This document shows positions 8,786-16,571 of a DNA stretch of 64,000 nucleotides, piece after piece. Location: assembly GCF_014647035.1 (NCBI RefSeq), contig NZ_BMOK01000002.1, positions 248,001-312,000 on the forward strand, read 5' to 3'. The translations under genes and the position numbers were made by a program. How positions within the stretch are numbered: position 1 is the stretch's first letter; the number at the start of each line of letters is the position of its first letter. The notes beneath the pieces are model-generated. The model did not search any database, was not told the DNA's origin, and worked only from the letters and a program-made list of their open reading frames with translations. The stretch comes from Sporolactobacillus putidus (lineage in GTDB: Bacteria > Bacillota > Bacilli > Bacillales > Sporolactobacillaceae).

Positions 8786-9176
8786 TTTTTACCGAATAGA
8801 GATCATGTTTTATCTTTGTGGTTGAAATGCCGACCGTCCGGGGAAGATAGACGACCTCGCAGTGCTCCTTCAGAAAGTCAAACTTTCCCTTCCAGTCGTC
8901 GCCCATGACGAACACATCGACATCATAGTTCTGTACATCGTTGATTTTCTGCTCCCAATTGCTTTCGGGAATGACAAGATCCACATAGCGAATCGCTTCC
9001 AGAATCAATTTGCGATGTTCAAAGCTATGATAGGCCTCCTTATGTTTCATGGCGTTAAATTCATCCGTTGAAAGGCCGACAATCAGATAATCTCCAAGTT
9101 CTTTCGCGCGCTTCAGCAAATTTATGTGTCCGTAATGCAGCAAATCGAACGTACCGTATGTCAGTACCCTTTTCAA
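8778..9176 (-). CDS. tagD: Glycerol-3-phosphate cytidylyltransferase
   Basis: A 132-residue cytoplasmic enzyme making CDP-glycerol from CTP and glycerol 3-phosphate, the donor for the neighbouring glycerophosphotransferases. Signatures are YGTFDLLHYGHINLLKRAK (nucleotidyltransferase HXGH motif, here HYGH), DDWKGKFDFL, and RTVGISTTKI (the RTXGISTT motif). The length equals the B. subtilis enzyme. The start is TTG, preceded by GGGGAGCG at 8 bases; no ATG or GTG fits. It is the first gene of an operon with the two downstream glycerophosphotransferases, driven by the promoter at 9285-9313. Confidence 0.95.
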   Translation of the reverse strand: MKRVLTYGTFDLLHYGHINLLKRAKELGDYLIVGLSTDEFNAMKHKEAYHSFEHRKLILEAIRYVDLVIPESNWEQKINDVQNYDVDVFVMGDDWKGKFDFLKEHCEVVYLPRTVGISTTKIKHDLYSVKND

Positions 9177-9284
9177 TGATATCGCTCCCCGTATTTCTCA
9201 TTCCATCTCTCAAAAAACAGCTCGTCCCGGGAATTCCCGACGCGTCAGAAAAAGACTTGTATGACTGAATCCGGTTATTAAGCC

Positions 9285-9313
9285 ATTATAATTCCCTGAC
9301 ATGAAAAATTCAA
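9285..9313 (-). promoter_or_regulatory. Promoter of the tagD operon
   Basis: Minus strand: -35 TTGAAT (9308-9313), 17-base spacer, -10 TATAAT (9285-9290). It lies in the 170-base gap between the 1168-residue fusion gene and tagD, so tagD and its two followers have their own start of transcription. Confidence 0.7.
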
Positions 9314-9347
9314 TCTGCCCGTGAAAATCCGGCCGCGCCAGAATGGG

Positions 9348-12300
9348 TCATTTGTGAAACATGATCTTAAAACATTTCTCACTTGCGTCCCCGTGATCAT
9401 ATGAAGTAAACATGGATCTGAATGCCTCCAGTTTGCTGCCATAAGTTTCTTTGAACCGGTCAATGTTCTGAAGTTCATGGATCAATTCATCATTGGTCAG
9501 ACAGACCGGACCGGGCGCTTTCTCGATGATATCAAAATACATGCCGCGTAAATCATCGCGATATTGATCCAGATCATAGGTAAACAAAATAATGGGCCGT
9601 TCAAGAATGGCGTAGTCGAACATGACGGATGAATAATCTGTGATTAAGACATCGGCAATCAAATAAAGATCCCTAATATCGTCATAAGAAGTTTCATTGA
9701 AAACAAAACCCGCTGTTTTCTCTTCATCAATATGCACAGCATCGGCAACGTAATGATGAAACTTGACGAGCAGAACATAGTCATCGCTGAATAATTGTTT
9801 CAGTCTCGACAGATTCATCTCCATTTTGAAATGGTTCTTTACGCGCCATGTCGGCGCATAGAAAATCACCTTTTTGCCCGCCGGTATACCCAGCCGTGCT
9901 TTAATCTCGAGGATTTTTTCGGGATGATTGTCATAGAACAATTTGTCATTTCTCGGATAGCCGGTCTCGATCACCTTGGCTTTGTGCGCAAAAGCCCGTT
10001 CCGCAATGTTTTTGACATAATCGCTTGGAACGCACAAATAATCCCAGCGTCTGTTCTTTGCCAGATACATCTCCATGTGTTTCCCAGGTCTTATTTCCCC
10101 TGGAACATCAAGTCCGAGAGTTTTCAGGGGCGTTCCGTGCATGGTCTGAAGCTCAACCGCATGCTTTCTTTTCTGATAAAAGTCCGGAAAGTTGACGTTA
10201 TTGACAAAATATTTGGCTGTCCCCATATAGTAGTAGTATTTTAACGAATGCATTCTGACTTTTCTTGCATGCCCCTCAATATGCGTCAGAGGATCCCGCA
10301 AACTCCACACCGTTTTGTATTCCGGATAATTCGTATCGATATATTCATACAGCGCTCTTGGATTGCACTCAAAATTTTTGCCCCAGTAACTTTCAAAAAT
10401 AACCGTTTTTTTCTTCATCGGCAGCAATCGGGCAACAGGATAGAAAAGTTTCCTCAGAACAGCGCGGCGTACCCTCCCCCGCTCTATCCATCCCCATTTT
10501 GCTTCAAGGTTGAGAGAAAGCAAATGCTCCTCAGTGTGCCTGAATTCATAAATCACATGATGGAACAGAACGGAAACCGGTTCCTTGAGCAGATGGTCGG
10601 AATAAATCGCGAAGTTTTGAGAAGGAGCCCCATCGTGCGGACCATCAGTCAGGAAAAGGCTGAAAGCCGTATGTTTCAAGTTTTCCGGGTTCATGTCTTG
10701 GCCCAGATCAATCCATCCTTCAAGAACCGGACGGCCAAATGAATCCGTATGATTCGTCTGATTGAGCGAAAAATGATGTGCCTCGCCCTGATCATTTGAG
10801 AGAAAGAGCAGCTTCATATTGGCCGTCTTCTCCTTCATGCGGCCAATCGGAAAGGGAGCCGCAACGGACATTTTGACCATCTTTTTATTAAAACCAGCCA
10901 CTTCGAGCAGCTCGGCCCCATAATTTTGAACGAGAAGATACGTGTGTCCGCTGAGATGCGCTCTGACCGCCGCTTCGGCAAAACCGATGTCTCCAATTGT
11001 TTCATTGTCTTTTGACAGGACGACCGGACTTTTTGTCCCGTCCTTCATTGAAATGGAAACATCCCACTCGCCAAAGCTTTTTTCTTCTGAAAAAGTCCGA
11101 ACCGGAACACCGATTTCAAACTGAGATTGTCCGGCTTTCAGAGGAAAACTGAGGCGCAGACCGCTCTTTTTATGTTTGATGCTCAGGCTGTCTGCATGAT
11201 CAGGATCGGAAACACGGCCGAGAAGATGGATTTCGGTCCGGTCGATGGCAACATTTTTGATGACGTTGTCTATTTTTTCCTTGATAAGGTGCAAATCCCA
11301 GTTGCCGCTGTATGCCGTATGAATGACCTGCCTGGCATCGCTGACAAAGTCCGCCCGCGCCTTGATCCCTCCTACAGGAGACCCGACCAGAAATGTACGT
11401 GTCAGCCCGCCCGCCTGTATTTTTCCTTCGATCACATAACTGCCGTAAGGAATCTGATCAAATGGAGCAGTGTCGAATGGAATGGACAGAGTAAAACCGG
11501 ACCAGTTGTAGTTATACACAAACTTAAAAGGCATATATTTTTTTTTCGCTAAAACCCCGTACATGATTGTATTCGACAGGCATCGTCTCATTCCAGTCTG
11601 CTCAATCGGCAGCCTGAAACCGGTCTCTTCATTCACCAGGGAAAATTCCATCTTTACGTCCGATCGATGAGGGACATCGATCTTTTCAATGTAACCGTAC
11701 CCTTCAACAGTCAGCTGCCGCCCCTGCCAGAACACTTTGCGTGTTTTCCGCTTCACCTGCAGGTTGTCGTCGATCATAAGCACCGTCTGCGGCACCTGCT
11801 CATGATACAGATAGTTCGCATAGTAATGACCGTCATGACGCACGATTTTGCACCGACTCATCTCGCCGCTTCGCTGATAGCCGAGCAGACGAAGCACTCT
11901 CTGTTTGTCCTTTTTTTTCACAAAAAAATACTTCATCCGGTCGATCGGCCAGAGCTGAAGCAAACTTTCTTCAGGAACGGTTTGCAGATAGCGGGACACT
12001 CGCTCCAAGTACAAATCGATATAAGTATCATCCGCTTCATCCAGTTTGTCCAAATATAATAATAAATCGGTATTTAAAATTTTATAATCTTTCGCAGCTT
12101 TCAGTCCGCCTTCAATACGATGTTCCTCGAAAAAAGTGTTCAGCAGGTCCACCGCTTTTAAACGGTCCGTCAGATTTCTGATATCCGTTCGATTCTGTGT
12201 GATCGACTGATCGCCGAAATCCCGTGAGCGCCAGTAATAGACGATATCATCCAGAACGTCTACCGAATTCGCCAGATAATGGGCGGGAAAAGTCACCGGA

Positions 12301-12854
12301 ATATCCTCATAAAGCATGTGCTCCGGAAAAGACAGGCGGTGTCCCTCCCAAAACGACCTTCGATACAGTTTGTTCCAGGCGGTTGTATCGTAAATGAGTT
12401 CATGGTCTCTTGTAATATGCGCCTTCAGCTTTTTCCTTGAGAAGACTTTCTGGTGAAGAACCGAAGGAAATTCTTTGAATGAATTGAAACGGACAACGTT
12501 CCCGATGACCATGTCCGAATGGGTTTCTTCAACCAGAGCGTACATTTTTTCGTAGGCTTCCGGATCCACAATATCGTCTGAATCGACGAAAGCAATGTAT
12601 TCGCCCTTTGCAAACTGCAGCCCGAAATTTCTTGCCTGGCCGAGACCCCCGTTCGGTTTGTCATATGCAAAAAAATGGGCGTGCTCGCTCGCGTAGCGGT
12701 GCATGATCTTACCGCTCCTGTCCGTTGAACCGTCATTAACCATAATGACCTCGAAATCCTTGAAAGTCTGCTTGTCCAAAGAATCCAGGCAGTCCTCCAA
12801 ATAGCGCTGCACATTATATATTGGAACGATAACGCTGATTTTCGGCACTTTCAT
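9348..12854 (-). CDS. Fusion of GT2 glycosyltransferase and CDP-glycerol glycerophosphotransferase
   Basis: A 1168-residue protein. Residues 1 to about 330 are a GT-A family 2 glycosyltransferase (ISVIVPIYNVQRYLEDCLDSL, VNDGSTDRSG, FVDSDDIVDPEAYEKM). A long central part of about 400 residues has beta-rich, repetitive character. The last 400 residues are a complete Glyphos_transf domain (LQTMHGTPLKTLGLD, APTWRVKNH, DVLITDYSSVMFDYAILERPIILFTYD). Such fusions occur in Bacilli teichoic acid and capsule loci and could both glycosylate and extend a polymer. AGAGG lies about 11 bases before the ATG. It is transcribed divergently from the 13082 operon. Confidence 0.88.
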   Translation of the reverse strand: MKVPKISVIVPIYNVQRYLEDCLDSLDKQTFKDFEVIMVNDGSTDRSGKIMHRYASEHAHFFAYDKPNGGLGQARNFGLQFAKGEYIAFVDSDDIVDPEAYEKMYALVEETHSDMVIGNVVRFNSFKEFPSVLHQKVFSRKKLKAHITRDHELIYDTTAWNKLYRRSFWEGHRLSFPEHMLYEDIPVTFPAHYLANSVDVLDDIVYYWRSRDFGDQSITQNRTDIRNLTDRLKAVDLLNTFFEEHRIEGGLKAAKDYKILNTDLLLYLDKLDEADDTYIDLYLERVSRYLQTVPEESLLQLWPIDRMKYFFVKKKDKQRVLRLLGYQRSGEMSRCKIVRHDGHYYANYLYHEQVPQTVLMIDDNLQVKRKTRKVFWQGRQLTVEGYGYIEKIDVPHRSDVKMEFSLVNEETGFRLPIEQTGMRRCLSNTIMYGVLAKKKYMPFKFVYNYNWSGFTLSIPFDTAPFDQIPYGSYVIEGKIQAGGLTRTFLVGSPVGGIKARADFVSDARQVIHTAYSGNWDLHLIKEKIDNVIKNVAIDRTEIHLLGRVSDPDHADSLSIKHKKSGLRLSFPLKAGQSQFEIGVPVRTFSEEKSFGEWDVSISMKDGTKSPVVLSKDNETIGDIGFAEAAVRAHLSGHTYLLVQNYGAELLEVAGFNKKMVKMSVAAPFPIGRMKEKTANMKLLFLSNDQGEAHHFSLNQTNHTDSFGRPVLEGWIDLGQDMNPENLKHTAFSLFLTDGPHDGAPSQNFAIYSDHLLKEPVSVLFHHVIYEFRHTEEHLLSLNLEAKWGWIERGRVRRAVLRKLFYPVARLLPMKKKTVIFESYWGKNFECNPRALYEYIDTNYPEYKTVWSLRDPLTHIEGHARKVRMHSLKYYYYMGTAKYFVNNVNFPDFYQKRKHAVELQTMHGTPLKTLGLDVPGEIRPGKHMEMYLAKNRRWDYLCVPSDYVKNIAERAFAHKAKVIETGYPRNDKLFYDNHPEKILEIKARLGIPAGKKVIFYAPTWRVKNHFKMEMNLSRLKQLFSDDYVLLVKFHHYVADAVHIDEEKTAGFVFNETSYDDIRDLYLIADVLITDYSSVMFDYAILERPIILFTYDLDQYRDDLRGMYFDIIEKAPGPVCLTNDELIHELQNIDRFKETYGSKLEAFRSMFTSYDHGDASEKCFKIMFHK

Positions 12855-12959
12855 GTCGACAAAAACCTCTTTCTCTATAAAAATAATTCCTCCACACTTG
12901 AATCTGTATCCCGGATTAAGCGGATAAAGCCGAAATTGATTTTATGATCACTATTCGTT

Positions 12960-12988
12960 ATTATAAATCAACATCCGGCCTCCCACAA
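12960..12988 (-). promoter_or_regulatory. Candidate promoter of the 1168-residue fusion gene
   Basis: Minus strand: -35 TTGTGG (12983-12988), 17-base spacer, -10 TATAAT (12960-12965), giving a leader of about 100 bases. Confidence 0.4.
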
Positions 12989-13026
12989 ACAGAATTAAAA
13001 ATATACATATTTTGTATGCCTGTTAA

Positions 13027-13035
13027 TGATATAAT
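13027..13035 (+). promoter_or_regulatory. Extended -10 promoter of the 13082 operon
   Basis: TGATATAAT is a perfect TGnTATAAT extended -10, about 46 bases before the ATG. No good -35 is visible, which is tolerated for this promoter type. It faces the minus-strand promoter at 12960-12988. Confidence 0.5.
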
Positions 13036-13081
13036 CTATAATGATTAACTGGGAAGCTAGTATGGACGAGGAGTGTAGACG

Positions 13082-14038
13082 ATGAATATTGCTGTGCTGA
13101 TTCCTTGCTACAACGAGGAACTGACGATCGGCAAGGTGATTGGTGACTTTAAGCGGGAGCTCCCTGAGGCGGATCTCTATGTTTATGACAATAACTCGAC
13201 AGATAAAACAAGTGAAATCGCGAGAGAGAGCGGAGCCATTGTTGTTGAAGAATATCGCCAGGGAAAAGGCAACGTGGTTCGTTCGATGTTTTTCGATATT
13301 GATGCGGATTATTACGTCATGGTTGACGGAGATGACACTTATCCCGCCGAAGCTGTACACGAATTGATTGAGCCGCTGATCAGCGGCAGGGCCGATATGA
13401 CGATCGGCGACCGGCTGTCTAACGGAACTTATGAAAATGAAAACAAAAGAGCCTTTCATAATTTCGGCAACACACTGGTCAAAAGCCTGATCAACAGACT
13501 CTATCAAAGCCGTATCAACGACATTATGACCGGTTACCGCGGATTCAACAGACTGTTTGTCCGCTCATTCCCCGTAACGAGCACCGGGTTTGAAATAGAG
13601 ACAGAACTGAGTATTCACTCGCTTGATAAACGTTTTAAAATTGAGGAAATTCCGATCGACTATCGTGACCGCCCAAGCGGGAGCGAATCGAAATTAAATA
13701 CATTCAGCGACGGCATCAAAGTGATAAAAACCATTTTTACACTTTTCAAAGATTATAAACCGCTGGAATTTTTCTCAATCTGGGCCGCTCTGCTTGCGGT
13801 TCTAAGTTTAGTTGCCGGAATTCCCGTCATCGCTGAGTTCGTCAGGTTCCATTACATCTACAAAGTTCCTTCCGCCGTTCTGGCCGTGGGACTGATGCTC
13901 ATGGCCATGCTTTCGCTTGTCTGCGGACTCGTACTGGATACCGTCGTAAGCAATGCCAGAAAACAGTACGAAATGGAACTGCACCGCATCTACGATTTAC
14001 TCAGAACCGAACATCAATTAGAAAAGAGCAGGTCATAA
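13082..14038 (+). CDS. Membrane-anchored GT2 glycosyltransferase (polyprenyl-phosphate type)
   Basis: A 318-residue protein. The N-terminal GT-A domain resembles DPM1/GtrB-type enzymes that load a sugar onto undecaprenyl phosphate (VLIPCYNEELTIGKVI, YDNNSTDKTSE, VDGDDTYPAEAV, TGYRGFNRLFVR). Two transmembrane helices follow at about residues 232-255 and 265-290. AGGAG precedes the ATG. It is the first gene of a plus-strand operon with a polytopic protein, two small EamA/SMR proteins and a DUF6270-like protein. That combination suggests sugar loading, flipping and extracytoplasmic transfer. The sugar is not identifiable. Confidence 0.85.
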   Translation: MNIAVLIPCYNEELTIGKVIGDFKRELPEADLYVYDNNSTDKTSEIARESGAIVVEEYRQGKGNVVRSMFFDIDADYYVMVDGDDTYPAEAVHELIEPLISGRADMTIGDRLSNGTYENENKRAFHNFGNTLVKSLINRLYQSRINDIMTGYRGFNRLFVRSFPVTSTGFEIETELSIHSLDKRFKIEEIPIDYRDRPSGSESKLNTFSDGIKVIKTIFTLFKDYKPLEFFSIWAALLAVLSLVAGIPVIAEFVRFHYIYKVPSAVLAVGLMLMAMLSLVCGLVLDTVVSNARKQYEMELHRIYDLLRTEHQLEKSRS

Positions 14039-14041
14039 TCG

Positions 14042-15850
14042 ATGAATAAGCAAACGCTGCTCCAATTCGCTGCCAGTCTGATTGCCGGCGTGATTATCGG
14101 AACGGGATTTTCGTTCCTTTCGCATCCGGCAGGGCAGATCTCTCCATCCTTTGTGATTTTGTCTGCCGTAATCGGGAGTTTTCTCAGCTTCGGTGTGGTC
14201 AGTAACGTTTTTTTTAAACCCTACAGGCTGTTGAGCAAGAAGATGAAGGGGTATTCTTTTCTATTCCTCCTTCTGCTTGCCGGCGCTCTGACTGCGGCAT
14301 TGAAAGTGCCCCATTTCTATTTATCAGATTATGGTCTCCTTGTAACGGCCGCTGTTTACGGCGCAGCTTTCCTGTTTCTTTTATTCCTGCTTCTTGCGAT
14401 CGTACGGCTGACCATGATGCTTCCTCGGCCTGATAAAGCCTCCGCACCTTCGAGGTGGTCTGTGCTTCTCTATTCCGGCCTGCCGGTTGCGCTGTCTCTG
14501 CTCTATCTCTGGGCTTTCTTTCCCGGCATTCTGATGACGGATTCAATCAATCAGTGGCAGCAGGCACATTCCACGTTTTTCAACGACTGGCACCCCGTGA
14601 TGATGACCTGGATCATCCTCCTCACAACCAAAATATGGGATAATCCTGCGGCCTTTGTCATTCTGCAGCTTATAACCGCCGGCTTGATCACCGGGTACGT
14701 CATTTATGCATTTAGAAAAATGGGCGTCAACAGATGGCTGATTACCGCCGGATGGCTTTTTCTTGTTTTTTTCCCGCTTAACGCGCTCTATTCGGTGATC
14801 ATATGGAAAGATACGCTGTTCTGTTATTTTCTTCTTCTGCTGACGACCGCGCTGATACAGATCATCCGCTCTGAAGGAAAGTGGCTCAAATCTTATGTTC
14901 ATCTTTTCATTCTTTATCTTGCGATAGCGGGCATGATTTTTTTCCGCCACAATGGCTGGCCGGTACTTCTGGCTCTATTTGTCATCTTTCCGTTTTTTTT
15001 CCGGAAAAATTATCTGCGGATGTACGCCGTTTTTATGGCGGCGGCCGTTACTTTCCTGATCGTGACGGGTCCCGTTTTCAGCTATTTCAAGGTGTTTCCC
15101 GCGGACAAACTTGAATCTCTTGCCATACCCGTTCAGCAGATCGGCGGTATTATTAAAGACAACGGAAAGATGACCGCGGCGCAGAAACACTATTTCAGCC
15201 ATATTTTTCCATTGAACCGCTGGGAAAAAACATATGATCCGACGCAGGTTGATCCAGTTAAGTTTTCTCCAGAATTCAATAAAAGTTACATTAGACAAAA
15301 TCTATCCGGATTCGCAGTGAACTGGTTCGCAATCGTCCGTCAAAACCCCGCTGCGGCTACAAAGGCTTTTTTTAATATGGAACAGCTTGTTTACAAGCTT
15401 AATATTCCGCAAAACCAGATGCGTCCGATTTTCCGATACAAAGCGTTCAAGAGCTTCCGCCCGGTTTATTTCCTGTCTGCAAAAACGGTAAAACAATATC
15501 ATATTCATTACAAGACATTCTATTATTCCGAGTACGGCACGCAGTACGCAAATACAGGGCTGGCCTCAATCATTGAGCGGTACAATTCCTTCTTTCTTAA
15601 TGGAATGGCAAGGGTGCTCGTGCTTCCAGCTCTCTACCTCTACCTGACTCTATTATTATTGTTCGTCATCGTATTGAAAGGTCAGTGGAAACTGGCTCTC
15701 GCGGCTTTGCCAGCCGTACTCAACCTGGGAACCATTTTTGCGGCCATTCCCGCACAGGACCCGCGCTATCTGTTCAGCAACTACCTGATTATCCTGCCGT
15801 TTTTCTTACTGATCCCCCTGATCGGCGGAAAGAGTGAAAAACATGCTTAG
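14042..15850 (+). CDS. Polytopic membrane protein, DUF6020-like (GT-C-type candidate)
   Basis: A 602-residue protein with roughly 12-14 hydrophobic helices spread over its length and a soluble loop around residues 370-520. Text such as WKDTLFCYFLLLLTTALIQIIR and RHNGWPVLLALFVIFPFFFRKNYLRM matches what I recall of the DUF6020 family, found in Bacilli and lactobacilli surface-polymer loci. The architecture (first loop, many helices, large extracytoplasmic part) resembles GT-C glycosyltransferases. A role as the enzyme moving the undecaprenyl-linked sugar onto an external polymer is inferred from neighbours, not shown. The start lies three bases after the upstream stop; it is in one operon. Confidence 0.7.
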   Translation: MNKQTLLQFAASLIAGVIIGTGFSFLSHPAGQISPSFVILSAVIGSFLSFGVVSNVFFKPYRLLSKKMKGYSFLFLLLLAGALTAALKVPHFYLSDYGLLVTAAVYGAAFLFLLFLLLAIVRLTMMLPRPDKASAPSRWSVLLYSGLPVALSLLYLWAFFPGILMTDSINQWQQAHSTFFNDWHPVMMTWIILLTTKIWDNPAAFVILQLITAGLITGYVIYAFRKMGVNRWLITAGWLFLVFFPLNALYSVIIWKDTLFCYFLLLLTTALIQIIRSEGKWLKSYVHLFILYLAIAGMIFFRHNGWPVLLALFVIFPFFFRKNYLRMYAVFMAAAVTFLIVTGPVFSYFKVFPADKLESLAIPVQQIGGIIKDNGKMTAAQKHYFSHIFPLNRWEKTYDPTQVDPVKFSPEFNKSYIRQNLSGFAVNWFAIVRQNPAAATKAFFNMEQLVYKLNIPQNQMRPIFRYKAFKSFRPVYFLSAKTVKQYHIHYKTFYYSEYGTQYANTGLASIIERYNSFFLNGMARVLVLPALYLYLTLLLLFVIVLKGQWKLALAALPAVLNLGTIFAAIPAQDPRYLFSNYLIILPFFLLIPLIGGKSEKHA

Positions 15851-16193
15851 AGAGATGCTGGATTCCCTTTCAAGAAACCGCACAGGTATCATGCTCATTA
15901 TCACGGCGGCGTTGTCGACAGCCGTCGGGCAGATGCTTTGGAAACTATCGCAGCATTTTCCTGATGCCTATCTCATTGTTGGGTTCTTCTTTTATTTTTG
16001 CGGGGCTGTTCTGATGATTGTTGCTTTTCGATTCGGCGATCTTTCGTTGCTTCATCCTTTGCTTAGTGTCGGTTACATCTTTTCAATCATTCTCGGCAGC
16101 TTTTTTCTCGGGGAGAAGCTGTCGATTGTGCAGATTTCAGGCATTATGATTATTTTTGCCGGTGCTTCCCTGATCGGGGGCGGCGACAAATGA
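15843..16193 (+). CDS. Small EamA/SMR-type membrane protein, subunit 1
   Basis: A 116-residue protein with four predicted helices of the EamA/small-multidrug-resistance fold (IITAALSTAVGQMLWKLSQ, LIVGFFFYFCGAVLMIVAF, LLHPLLSVGYIFSIILGSFFLGEKLS, ISGIMIIFAGASLIGGG). The ExKLs...G.xxIxxG pattern at the end is typical of ArnE/ArnF-like undecaprenyl-phosphate-sugar flippases. I chose ATG at 15843, with GGAAAGAG 8 bases upstream; a GTG at 15834 is an alternative. It overlaps the preceding gene by 8 bases and the following partner by 4, implying an obligate pair. Confidence 0.75.
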   Translation: MLREMLDSLSRNRTGIMLIITAALSTAVGQMLWKLSQHFPDAYLIVGFFFYFCGAVLMIVAFRFGDLSLLHPLLSVGYIFSIILGSFFLGEKLSIVQISGIMIIFAGASLIGGGDK

Positions 16194-16519
16194 CAGAAGC
16201 CTTTTTGTTGATTTCCATGACCCTCCTTGGTTCGTTGGGAGGCTTTTTCTTCAAGCGCTGCACATCGCGCGGGCTCAGTCTTTCACTTTACTTTGCCGTC
16301 AATCTCGGGATCGGCGGCGCGTTTTATGTTGCCGGCGCTATGCTCAATATTTGGCTATTGAAACTGCTTCCTTACACGATTGTTTACCCGCTGACCGCCG
16401 TCACTTATATCTGGACGCTTGTCTTTTCTTACTTCTTTCTGTCTGAAAAAATCAGCAAGAGAAAAATGTTCGGCGTTTTTCTGATTATTTTGGGCGCTTG
16501 TCTGCTTGTAGTAAAATGA
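16190..16519 (+). CDS. Small EamA/SMR-type membrane protein, subunit 2
   Basis: A 109-residue, four-helix protein homologous in layout to its neighbour (LLGSLGGFFFKRCTSRG, IGGAFYVAGAMLNIWLLKLLPYTIVYPLTAVTYIWTLVFSYFFLSEKIS, FGVFLIILGACLLVVK). The two genes overlap by ATGA. Heterodimeric EamA/SMR pairs next to a polyprenyl-phosphate glycosyltransferase are known from ArnE/ArnF, which flips undecaprenyl-phosphate-aminoarabinose. The same role with an unknown sugar is my inference. Drug efflux is less likely in this context. Confidence 0.75.
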   Translation: MTEAFLLISMTLLGSLGGFFFKRCTSRGLSLSLYFAVNLGIGGAFYVAGAMLNIWLLKLLPYTIVYPLTAVTYIWTLVFSYFFLSEKISKRKMFGVFLIILGACLLVVK

Positions 16520-16571
16520 AAGAGGTACAATCAACAATAGTCAACAATTTCGCGAAAAGAGTGATGGACTT

